This document shows, piece after piece, positions 13,601-24,447 of a stretch of 64,000 nt of DNA. The notes beneath the pieces are model-generated. The model saw only the letters and a list, made by a program, of their open reading frames with translations. It was not told the DNA's origin and ran no database searches. Position 1 is the stretch's first letter. Every line of letters begins with the position of its first letter. Both the position numbers and the translations under genes were made by a program. The DNA comes from Telmatactis stephensoni (lineage: Eukaryota; Cnidaria; Anthozoa; Actiniaria; Isophelliidae): contig JALIZF010001480.1 of NCBI GenBank assembly GCA_029948255.1, positions 253,001 through 317,000 on the forward strand, written 5' to 3'.

Positions 13601-16600
13601 CTCTTATAGTCTGGATATCCATAGACACTTGCTTGGCTAGGTGTACATTTTTTTGGCGCTGGTGGCGCAGGGGTTCCGCCTGATCCTGCTCCGCCTCCAG
13701 GTTTTCCTGATGTTTCATCAGTTTCATTGGCCAGGTTTGTTAGATTGTAGTGAGGAAGCATTGAAGTTGGATTGGATCCATTTGAAGAAGGGATAGTATT
13801 GGAACCATTGGAAGAAGGGATAGTATTGGAACCATTTGAAGAAGGCATCGGTTGAGGCGGTGGTGGTACAGTGGCATTTGGTGATTGTGGTGGAAGCGTA
13901 GTGTTGGAAAGTGGTGGCGTAGTTGTAGGACCCACAGTTGGTGTAGAGTTTGAAGAGATTGGAATTGTTACCATGGAATAGTTGCCGGCAGAAACATTGT
14001 TGGAAACAGGTGATGGTGGTGGAGGTGCAACAGTTGAAGGTGTTTCGTTTCCTGTAATGAATATTCTTATCAAAGCTAGAAGTGATAAAACATTAATCTA
14101 ATGCTGGCTTCTGGTTTTAATTCATCCAAAGTTAACAGTTACTCGCAAAGTTCACTTTAAAAAGTTTTCATCTTCGCAATCTCAAACTCACAAAGCTATG
14201 ATGAATTAGTAATGTTCTGAAATTCGCTCGTTTGTTTTTAGGGTTAGTGGGGTTTAACCAAACAATGTAATATGATTTTAGTCTACGACCACACTAATCC
14301 GCGGGATAAATTTCAAAACTCAACTTTTTTCTCCGTTTTCGCTATTCACATCTCCATCTTCTTACTATTACCTGGTAATGATATTCACTATTACCTGGTA
14401 ATGGTATTTACTATTACCTGGTAATGGTGTTTACTATTACCTGGTAATGGAATTTAAGCTTTACTTGAGAATAACCATGCTGTGATAATACTCACCAATG
14501 CAATGTGTTCATCAAGTAGTTGATGTGGTCAGTAGTTAATGGGTTACATGGTTAGAACGTTAAGATAGAAATTCAATTAGTGTTGTTATAATCAATAGAT
14601 TAATAACTAGTTTATACTCTTTAGTCTCCCTGGTAGCTGTAATAAGCCTGTTATGCTAGTACATTAGTAAATTATTTATTGATATAAACTAAATATAGTT
14701 TTCATAATAATTTTAATAGGGCGGAATAGAGTGGTTGCACTTAACCGTGAAATTGTACTGGAAAAATAATGCAAAATAGCACTATTAAACAACGAAAAAC
14801 AAAGGATTTTATAGTATTTAGTACTATTAAGATTTTGTACTTTTCCACGGGTCAGAATGATCGCGCTTAACCCATGCCAAAGTACAAAGTAAATAGCAAA
14901 AAGTAGCATTAATTTAACAATGGAAAACAAAGGATTTTGTACTATTTAGTTACTAAGTGGTTTTAGTGTTTGCACTCTAACAGATGAACAGATAACAAAG
15001 TTCGGTTTGTTATCCGAACTACTAAAGCTTTCATAAATTAATCCATCGTCCTAATCTTCATGCAAAAGTTGTTGCTTCAGTTTAATTGCTTTGCCTTTCA
15101 TAAGCCATTGGTAAGCAGCTTTAACAAGCACATTTAACAACATGTATTATAGAGGTTACGATAAGAAACCAAAATTGTGTGGATTTACTTAGTTTATTGC
15201 AGCCTTTCAATTACATTTTTAGCTTAGTGAATGGACTTTGATACAAATGTAAATAAAAAAAACATTGTACTCCAAGCAAATATTACAATACAATATATAA
15301 CTGATAGAAACGTTAAAGTAAAAATTGTCAATGTTAAATTACGCGTTTTCAGCGTCAGATCATTTGTCAGTTGCAGTGGGTCTAAACGGGCGTACCTGGG
15401 CATGCTGGAACCGGAACAGTACAATAACCTGATTCCACAGTACTTCCCACACATGGCAGTCCACCATTCTCAGGTTTAGGGTTATTACAAGTACGCATGC
15501 GCACACGAGTACCAGCTCCACACGTTACACTGCACGTTGACCAAGCAGACCACGGGCTCATACCACCGTTAACTGTATGTAATAATTGATATCAGTTTGG
15601 AAACGTGACTTAAAAGTATTTTGTATTAACGCAATCGTAACCTTAAAAAAAGACTTCTATACTCTTCTGTACGCTAAAAAAGCATAATGTTGGTGGTAAT
15701 GTCACATGTTGATTGGAAAATTGATCCAGTGGGAAAAGAGAAAACAGTGAGAAGCACTGTGAATTTAAAAGGCTGTTGATGTACTCACCAATACAGGTCT
15801 TCTTGGCGACTTCATCAGGTTTAGCATTAACTAGATCATCATAATTTGGACTCTCAAAGATGTGGTCTAATGGAGGGTCACTTGTGAGAATATTCAACTC
15901 ATTTTTGAAAGTAAGTTTTTCAGCATCTGGTAGACCTTCGGTCACCGAAGGCAGCATACACGGCAACAGGACCAGCTTGTAGATCAGCTGATGGCTGTTG
16001 AAGCAAATCAGTAGCATTGATGCTTTTTCCTTTGGATACAAACAGATCTGTCGATCGAGCTCCTACGACACATATGGCCACTCGACTTGCTTTACGTAAT
16101 GGTGCCTGATTGAATACATCGATGGCTTTCAAGATGGCTAAATCAGTCCTGGTTGCACCAGGCTTAAAGTAGATGTTACTTAGAGCATCATCCAATGTTT
16201 TGTTATCTCTGAATGAAGTTATTGGGATTGGAACCTCAGCAGATGAATGGTATTGAATGACTCCAACACGAGTGTACTGGACATCAAACTTAGAAGCGAC
16301 TTTCCTGGTAAAGTTTATGATCTTATCCCAGTTTAAGGCACCAACACTTTCTGAACTGTCCAGGATAAACAGAAGATCGATAGGGTTCTGGCATGGACCT
16401 TAAATTGAAGAAACAGATCGTAGAACGAGTTAAAGTTACTGAACACCGGCAATTTAGGCAGCTGAATGTGACAAACCTTTCTCATCTTTCGCATGCAGCT
16501 CGTTTAAAGAATCGTCCAAATCCATCTATGAAATCACAACAAAAAAGGGAAAGGAACTGAGAAAAGCATTGCTACATAGTACGTATACGGCTGTCATTCT

Positions 16601-17436
16601 GTTAGACTTTTAATTTGGAGAATTTCATATTTACCCCTAAACTCCTCTTTTTTCACACTTGGCATTTGACAAAAGACGCACAAAGTAATTTCGATCTCTC
16701 TAGCCTCAACTTGGCCTTTTCAATAAAAGACTGTAGGTATTTCTGCTAAAAAGCGCGGCCGTTATGGAAAGATTGGGATATGCTCTTATATAATCTGCAC
16801 ATGGCCATCAAACAAGTCAGAAAATAAATCACATTTCTTTAAATCAAGCCTATTCAAGTTACAGTTGAAGAGGGATCAGTAGAGGACATTTTGCAAAGTC
16901 CCGTTCATATAACTAGTTGGGAACTGATCACTGTCCCCCCAAACTATACATGCATAATACTGTATTTTGTTCACGCTATAATCATATTATTTGTATTCGA
17001 AATGTGACAGAATTTGAAATTGGCATTAAGTTTACTTCTTGAATCTTAAACTCTGATATTCTTGCTGGCACAACTTAAATTATTCCCTTCATTTGATTTG
17101 CAGTGTATTTGTTTGTCTTGACCTTGTCAGTTGTCAAGGTTTTATGATAAAAAACGTTTTACAGAATTGCATCTCATTTACTCTTACAAATCAGCAGCAA
17201 TTGCGATCAGATTTGGTGGCAAGGGTATTTTATATTTTCATCTGAAATGACCCCATAAAATAAAATGTCCCCATAAACTTCTAGTGGCTACCACCAAAAC
17301 GAGCGCTTCTTGCTGATTACTAAATTAGCTTAGAACCAGATAAGGTTGACTTACTTTTTTGGTGGACGATTCCGGCTAGTGAATCACCAAACAAGAAACA
17401 CAGCCCTACAACGATAAGAAGCCTGGATACATCCAT
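10649..17436 (-). CDS. Gene B: secreted VWA-TSP1-F5/8C (discoidin) matrix-type protein
   Basis: Exons in transcript order: 17355-17436 (signal, MDVSRLLIVVGLCFLFGDSL), 16477-16525 (polar linker, one base too long), 15789-16398 (VWA; MIDAS DSSES), 15396-15572 (thrombospondin type 1; WSAWSTC and CSVTCGAGTR), 13602-14051 (Asn/Pro/Ser-rich linker with several N-glycosylation sequons and triple SSNGSNTIP), 12710-12853, 12044-12231 and 11353-11512 (F5/8 type C; GAWCAEHQ, YLGIDLGQPQ, FIRLNPLTW, CMRAALYNC), and a possible last exon 10649-10776. Without the last splice the frame stops at 11327. The VWA exon is 610 nt and shifts frame near 15945, where VAVYAA passes into VTEGLPDAEKL. The domain set resembles coral coadhesin-type extracellular matrix proteins (established knowledge of that family); a role in adhesion or skeletal matrix is inferred. 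VWA MIDAS would bind a divalent cation. Confidence 0.8.
11246..11400. repeat. Two-and-a-half copy tandem repeat (about 72 bp) at the 3' end of the F5/8C exon
   Basis: The block GTAAGAGCAGCACACATACA...ATATCATGTTCTTAAAGTCCCTACATTA is repeated in direct order at about 11246, 11303 and 11363. Read on the minus strand the copies encode the end of the discoidin domain (CMRAALYNC). Only the copy next to the domain has the splice donor GAG|GTAATG; in the neighbouring copy this reads GAGGCTAATG, so the donor is lost. The copies further downstream are therefore intron or 3' UTR. Confidence 0.75.
13021..13085. repeat. TTTA/TTTG microsatellite
   Basis: Alternating runs of TTTA and TTTG tetranucleotides in an intron of gene B, between the Asn/Pro-rich exon and the first F5/8C exon. 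Simple sequence, no coding content. Confidence 0.9.
14364..14452. repeat. Tandem repeat of the palindrome ATTACCTGGTAAT (four copies)
   Basis: Four copies of a unit of about 27 bp, each centred on ATTACCTGGTAAT, follow each other directly in the intron of gene B between the TSP1 and Asn/Pro-rich exons. Every unit is itself a short palindrome, so the array could extrude as several hairpins. Origin unknown. Confidence 0.8.
14729..14880. mobile_element. MITE fragment related to the 7055-7897 family
   Basis: AGAGTGGTTGCACTTAACCGTGAAA at about 14729-14753 is faced by TTTTCCACGGGTCAGAATGATCGCGC near 14840-14866, resembling imperfect inverted ends. The interior has AT-rich direct repeats (AACAAAGGATTTT twice at about 14798 and 14925). 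Intron of gene B. Confidence 0.4.
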
Positions 17437-18786
17437 TCTATGCTATCTATTCTCTCACAGCTCTTTTGATTTTTTCACTAGAATTTAGCGAAGTTGACCT
17501 TTCTGTGCTCTCTTGGCTTGGATCATCAGATAGCGTAAACAATGACATATTCTGTTTTATTATTAACGTCAATAATGTTAAAACTCTGGATTAACGAATT
17601 CCGTATAATGCTGCCCAATTATGAACTATTGTGATCTAACTCGTCGCAGTATAGAGTTTTCTTTTAGAACTTTAGATATATTTTCATTACTTAATAACGG
17701 TCTCAATTTGTTGCAATTTTTTTACTTTACAACCCTTGGATTTAAGTGTTTTTACCTGTACCTGTTAACACCTGTAGATATTGTATAAACAAATATAAAT
17801 TAGATTAAACACAGGCAATCAATGAGCCATTAAAACGACGTGGGTACAGCTCTCTATACTGATAGATATTTAAACTTAAAACACACAGGGAAGAAACGAA
17901 GATATCTAAGAAAAGAAGAGGAGATGGAAATATAATAAGTTTAAGAATAGGTCTACGAGATGTTTGAAATATTTTGACATCGACAGGTTCGTGGCCCTCA
18001 TTTGACCACTTGAATCAAGACAGATGACAAATTAATTTGATTAGATAAATTATTTTATTGTTATCCAACCACGTTCTATTTCCTGACACCATATATGGTA
18101 GTTTGTAGTTTACAAGACCATTTTTTTATTTATCCATTAGCTGTTTTGTGTTTAGTTTTGTATTAATGCGTTTGTTTAAAGACGAAACTCTAGTGAACCT
18201 TGTAAGTCGTACCACCTGTTACGTGGCCTACTGGCTCAGCAAGTTTCACCACCTTTGCTGACAATCACATGGCAAAGGTTAACTATTTCAAATATCGATT
18301 AAATAGTGTCACGATGTTGAATAAGTTTTTATTTTTTGCCTTTTGTTTCAAATGTTTATATTTTTTCAAAACGTTTACAGTAGGAATTTGTTGATATTTT
18401 TATTAAGATACAGTAACCATAGCAACAAGACCGGTAACCAATCTATGACACTGCTACATATGCAGATTCGTTAATAGAAGTAGAAGTTTCTTGCTCCTGA
18501 GAGAACCAACGGCTGATTTGTTATATACTACTATCAAATAATTGGAACGATTAGAAGAGCTCACACGATTCAAATTTACCCCCTACCAAGGTAAAGTGAT
18601 CCTGCAAAAAAGATTTGTATAACTGTAAAATACGGCATGGATCGAACTGCTCAGTCATATGAAATGTCATCAATGCATTTGCGGAAACGTTCTAATGTGA
18701 TACGCTGAACCACATTCTATTCTTTTGATCACTACGTACATCAGTACTTGCAGACTCGCACTTTGTTAATATTATAGACCTTTATA

Positions 18787-18995
18787 TTCACGTAAACGGG
18801 AAACGGCAAACCGCAGAGAGGATCGCGTGACCTGGTTTTTTCTTGCTTTGGGGCGCACGCTCGTTTGGCTCTTAAACGTGAGCATGACTTTCCGCCTTAA
18901 CAGCAAACGCAGAATGACTCACCTTCGCGTTGAAATAGAAACGCCAGTAGGTCACGTGATCCTCTCCGCAGTCTGCCTTTTCCCGTTTACGTGAA
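18787..18995. mobile_element. Fold-back MITE with long inverted arms
   Basis: TTCACGTAAACGGGAAACGG at 18787-18806 pairs with TTTTCCCGTTTACGTGAA at 18978-18995. Inner parts GCAGAGAGGATCGCGTGACC and GGTCACGTGATCCTCTCCGC also pair. Total length about 209 bp with arms of about 48 bp. No coding capacity. Confidence 0.75.
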
Positions 18996-19028
18996 GCAAA
19001 AGGCATTTTAACTGCCGTGTTCGTTCTG

Positions 19029-19203
19029 TACAGTGGAACCTCGCATAACGACGGACAACCTCAGAACTACGAATTGCTGTCCGCTTACGAAAAGTGTCTG
19101 ATTACGGAGGTGAAAAATGGAGAGAGAAGGGACCGAAGGTTGCTATCCGCTTATGGAAGGTGTCCGCTTACCGAATGTGTCCTTTAGTGTAGGTTCGACT
19201 GTA
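19029..19203. mobile_element. pogo/Tc1-mariner-type MITE
   Basis: Starts TACAGTGGAACCTCGCATAA and ends AGGTTCGACTGTA, so the ends form an inverted repeat TACAGTSGAACCT flanked by TA, as expected for pogo/Tigger-type Tc1-mariner elements. The inside contains repeated GTCCGCTTACG/GTCCGCTTATGG words. Length about 175 bp; non-autonomous. Confidence 0.7.
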
Positions 19204-20109
19204 TCTTAGTTACTTTAAAAATACCCTTTGTTATTTAAAGTTTAATTAGTTAAAATATCCTAGTTTCATGGTTCCACTGCCATCCATTTTTTAACGAATT
19301 CAGGTAGATAAATATCAAACCATGATCTCTTCTTTTGGTCTGCTGCAAACCTGGTTGTAAATCAAAAAGGTTATTGTTCAATAATATATATTCAATATTC
19401 AATATAGTATCAGCTAACCAGCAAAGTAGGCGTCATTTTTTGGATTGGAGATTTGGGATTCCTGTGGAAAAATTGCGAGAATGCCTGTTTTTCACGGCTC
19501 CAGTTCTCCCGCGTCCGAAATTCCACAACAATCCCAAATCACCCAACCCCCCCAAAACGCCTCTTTCGCATGCTAGTATCAGTCATCTTACATGATAACC
19601 ATATTTACCTGCTTGTGCTTTGTATCAGTTTATTTCTATTGGACGATACTGCCAATGACAAAAGATTATAGTGAGATGTATGATATCATTGTCTACTCAG
19701 TAATTACTCTTTATTTAACGAGGGTTTAACAGAAAAAGCATTGCTTTTTTCCAGTGTCCTCATAACTAAATGGTACAAATGAAATAAACATAAATGAGTT
19801 AAGAATCTGACGGAACTGGCCAGGAGGCAAACCAGTTGGCTAAGTACAAGCATGGTCAGAAACTGAATTTCAACTTAGGACTACCGAGAACAAATTCAGC
19901 CTCGGCTAGTGGCCAGTGGGGACTCAAATTCGGAATCCATCAGATGAAGAGGTCTCACTGTCTTGAAAGATGCCATCCAATTGGTTTATAACTCTAGAAT
20001 CTAAAACAACTGGCAATAATAACAATAGATTCTTTTGTTGCAACGAACCAATGGGAAAAGACGTTCCGAGAAAGTGAAGGTCTACTGGATGAAGAAACCG
20101 ACGCTCTGA

Positions 20110-23100
20110 CTACTCGATCATGCTGCCTCCTGTGGTAATACTATAGATTGTCTTAGTTGCACTGTTTGGAAAGGGTCGAATTATTGTTACTGAAAACGGA
20201 TTCATCAACGTAAGCAACAATTTATTTGAACTTACGTGGTTCAGCAGAACTTTCAGGGGAAGTAGCACTATCTGACGATGACGGTGTTATAGGACTTGCT
20301 TCTGTCGTCATAGAACTTGTTGCTAAGATACTAGACATTTCAGTTAAGCTTGCTTGTGAAACATATGTGGTCTGTTGGGAAATTTCCTCTGATTCCAGTG
20401 TGCTTGACGATTCACTTATCGAACTTATTGTACTTGAATCCAGACTGCTAGCCAGTGTAGGAGTATCGACTAGTTCTGTAGTGGTTGTGACTGTTGATGG
20501 TGTTTGTTGTATCTTTGCTTGCTCTGTGGCTCCTGCAATCTCTGTTACATAAATGTATTTTGTCAAAGTAATTGTTAACGTCTTAACTGGCTGTTTAACT
20601 GCTGTAGCGTCATTGATCGTGTCATCAATACTTGTTACAGATTCAGTGTTTTGGCATGTTGTAGTTATCGGTGTACAGCTTGTTGGAGGAATGACGGGTA
20701 TACATGTCGACCATTGTGGATAGCATGTTGACGATGTTAAACACGTTGATGGCATACTTGTACACACTGAAGACTTTTCTGAAACAGAGTAAAACGTGAT
20801 AAAGAAATGCTGATAACACCACGAATATATCCACGCATTGCGTGCCTTATGAAAACTCCTCCCCAGTCCTCCTCAATGAAAACATTCGTCAGTTAAACAA
20901 ACAAAACTTTGCCGGCGAAACTCAAGCCACAGAAACCAAACTCAGTCCTCCAAAATTGAGACTAAAGACTTCATATTCTCTAAGCTATCGCCTGCTTTTC
21001 TCACCTAGTACTTTCCTGTTTTCACTGGTGCTCAAAATTAAGCTCAAAGATATGATATGGGAAAATCTAAAGAAAAAAATTCTAAAAAATGTTGCTTGAG
21101 ACTTCTGTGACAATAATAACAACAATAATAATAATGCTATATTCTACAAATCTCAATGCGCACAAGCAAACAAACAAATAAACAAACAAGAGAACATACA
21201 GGCAAACAAACAAACAACATAAGTCTATAAAGTTAATGTGGTCATGCAGGCATTGCCAAACAAATATGTCTTTAAGGATGACCTGAATGATAATAGAGAA
21301 ACTGTGATCAAGAAGCGGACGCGTGTAAGCCCGCGAAATCTTGCTCCGTCGTTTTGCGGCGGTGTCTTGTAAACCATAAAATGATTCTTTACGTAACAAG
21401 AAACGTAGCCTATTTTTTGTGGCTTGATATAAAACTGATTTCGACAAAAATTCACAACATGATAATACTACTTTCAGTGAAGGCCGAAACGGATTCCTTT
21501 CGCTCGAAGTGATACTCACCCGGCGGACAAACCTGTTTGCAAGCTCGCATAAGACTTTCAGCCAGTTTATTGATGTCTGTTATATTGAAGACCTTAGCAC
21601 GATCGCCACCAATCAGATTTAACTCCTGGTAATTGTTATTAGTCGGACTTGAAGCGACTGCATACAGGGTGATATTTCGTGCTCGTAAAGCCTTTAGAGG
21701 CCTGCTTATTATCCTTAGCCAATTAGGGTGTTCATCAGGAGTAGTTGTAGCCCCTAATGGTGAACAAATCAAACGATTTCCTTTAAGAATAAATGCAATA
21801 AGGCGGGCGTGCCAGTAGCCGCTGAAATGTTTGTCAAGAGAAATAGCTGTTGAAAAATGTACTGTGGTGAATGTAGCATTAAATAAAGGCCAGAAAGAGC
21901 GTTGTTAACGGCGTAATTTGTTTGGTTGCTGTTGTTTTGTTGTTGTTGTAATTATCATTTTTGTTGTCTCAGGCAAAGGAAAGTTGTGGACAAGGTTTGA
22001 ACCTCTTATAAAACCAAGTCGTCGGCGACACAACAATCTCAATCTGTGCAAAGTATTGTGCGTATTTTCAACAATCGCTTACCATCTGTTTTGCCGTCAG
22101 TAAACACCGCTACTACTTTAGGAACGTCATTTCTTGCTCCACTCAAAGGCAAAAACACGTGGTGTAGGACAGCATTGAGTGCGATGTCAAGTCGAGACCA
22201 TTCTCCATAGAACGATAAATCATCAATTAGTTCTGTTAATGTTTGTTTGTCTGGATTTACATCAAACGTAAAGAAATTTTCCACGTCAGAGCTGTACACT
22301 ATGATTGAGATATGGGTACCCTGTGGTGAGACATCCAGACTGTTTATAAGTTTCTTTGCTGCTTGTTTCGTCTTCAGCCATCCAACTGACTGTTATACTA
22401 TGAGAACAATCCAGCACCAATCACTAAGTCCATTACGTAATGGCATCCAGTCTCTAAATAATAATAACCTACAATTATTCTCTGACTTTGTTAGACGCGC
22501 TCTAATTCGTCGAGAGCAGTGAGTTATTAAAGTACAGACGCACGGATAACGTAACACAGTGTTATACGCGTTCTTATTGGTTAAAATCTTTGATAAATAC
22601 TTTGTAAGCACTTCTTTGTTGTCACCGCGTCAGGACGTCATCTTTGCGTCTATCAAAGCACAGACACACGAAAAAATGAAATTTATCAGCTAAAACAAAA
22701 TACCCACTAATTTAAAAATAGTATCATATTCATCTTACCGGCTGATATTGAAGTAGGAGTAGGGTTAAACTCACGCTTGACTACTTGGTTGTCGTAGATA
22801 CTCCCGTCTTTTTCAAGGTTGAATTGCTCTGTCGTGACACCACCAGCTAGAGATCTCTTGCTCTTTGATGCATGCTTAACTGCCTTTGATTTTTCTGGGA
22901 AATGAAATTGTTAACCAAAGAACTGGTTATTGTTTCTTTGTGATATACTGTAGCAAAAGAGCCATTTACTTGAATATTTGTGACATACCGTGATATACCG
23001 ATTATTTGTGATGTACCATGTGATTGACATAATTTCTCTTAAATGATCTTTTGTAAAAGAATGTGTGATTTACAGTTTACGAATTTAAGCAATAAAAATA

Positions 23101-23357
23101 AACATTTGATTTAGATTCGATAAACATGCAAACGTTTATCAATTACGTCCACTTATTATTATTACACATGTTGCCAATATAACTTGTTGTTTGTATGTGA
23201 TGTAATATTAAATGTTGCTTAGTAAATAACAGTTATATAAAATCAATCAATCAATCTAATACTCACCATTATCATATGCTGTTGATATATTAACGTGCAG
23301 TACGATGAAAAGTAAACCATATGCAGGACGGCAAATCATTTTTAAAGGCTTAACCAT
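20110..23357 (-). CDS. Gene C: secreted VWA protein with Cys motif and Ser/Thr-rich tail
   Basis: Exons: 23267-23357 (signal, LLFIVLHVNISTA; start MVKPLK chosen, an alternative Met lies six codons later), 22739-22894 (basic linker, KRSLAGGV), 22083-22453 (VWA first half, TGCHYVMDLV to VFTDGKTDG), 21520-21753 (VWA second half, LYAVASSPTNNNYQELNLIG to KQVCPPG), 20236-20778 (CTSMPSTCLTSSTCYP Cys motif, then Ser/Thr-rich), and a tentative last exon 20110-20189. If the donor at 20236 is not used the frame ends at 20222. The first VWA exon is 371 nt where phase needs 369; the extra bases fall around the MIDAS loop, where DCSHS reads in a frame different from both sides. The gene is therefore either broken at its metal site or carries two sequence errors. 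Exon plan equals genes D and E. Confidence 0.7.
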
Positions 23358-24447
23358 GATATAAACTATTAAACACAACAATTTCAAAGCGTTCCGTGAA
23401 ATTATAACGTAATTCGTTGTTGACTTGCTGGTTTTGGTATCGGTTGACGCCCTTTTTTTGTTAGAGATCAAAACCATCATTTAGCATGTCACTAGCTTTA
23501 TGTCCTGGTGATGTAGACCGTGAATGAAACATGTATTTTGGCAAGGATTAAACTAGCCAAGTTATATCACAGTAATCTATCGGCGATGATGAACAACTAA
23601 ATAGAATTAATGATAATAATAGAATTAATAATAAATAGAACTAATAATAAATTTTAGAATGTACTATTTTTGGCTTTTAGGCTGTCTGGAATTCCTTGAA
23701 TAAATTCGGTTATTTTTTCTTGACTCGGTTCCATGTACAATGCAAAATATTCCAATATGTTTTTTTATTAATCGAGTTTTTGCCTTGAATCTAAACCTTA
23801 AATCTTAAATCAATTTAAGTTACATGATACATACAATCATATGTTTAGTTAGTGAATTCCTTTGCTTTATCTCAATATTTCAATCTTCCTGAATGCGTTT
23901 CCTTAAAGACAGGTTAGCGCTAATGCAGGGTTACGCCTAGAGATGACCCTCGATGCTAACCCTGGACTAGCGCTAACCTACCGAACAACCGAGCTCAAAC
24001 GAATATGATCCTTTGTTTTAAATACTATGATCAGGACAAACGATTGCTCACCTTGAATAAAGGATTGTACTACAGAAGAGAATTTGCAACTGTAAAACGT
24101 TCTTCTTTTTACGTTGTTAACGATTACAGTAAGGTTGCAATTCCTCCTATTACATATAGTATAGATAGCGGTTATAGTATAGATAGTGTGAGGTTTTTGC
24201 CAGCGTCGCAAGCACAAGCGCAAGTAGCATAATACTCCGTTTTCATTGACATAACATGAACGCAAGTACAAGTGCAAGCATCGACATAAAATGGACGCAA
24301 AGCACAAGAAACTGAAAGGATTTTTTTTATCCTTGTTTCTGCGCTTATGCTTGTGCTTATGATTGCATCGTAGTGAAAACCAGGCTTTTATAACGCCGCT
24401 TTAACTATGTAAATGAAAATACACATGTCCCTTCAAGACAGGTTGTT
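23358..24447. other. Intergenic region between genes C and D
   Basis: No supported exon. Holds an imperfect inverted repeat at 23909-23981 and AT-rich sequence with AATAAT runs near 23610-23650. The 3' UTR of gene D should lie just left of 24448, but no AATAAA could be placed with confidence. Confidence 0.55.
23909..23981. repeat. Imperfect inverted repeat around GGTTAGCGCTAA
   Basis: CAGGTTAGCGCTAATGCAGG at 23910-23929 faces CCTGGACTAGCGCTAACCTA at 23961-23980. The two arms can pair with a few mismatches and enclose a short loop. Probably a small MITE remnant. Confidence 0.6.

Larger units (their letters stand above)
17437..20109. other. Intergenic region between genes B and C
   Basis: No supported exon. 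Contains a fold-back MITE (18787-18995) and a pogo-like MITE (19029-19203), described separately. The promoter of gene B should lie just right of 17436; the 3' UTR of gene C just left of 20110. Short open frames near 19335-19671 show no domain signature. Confidence 0.55.
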
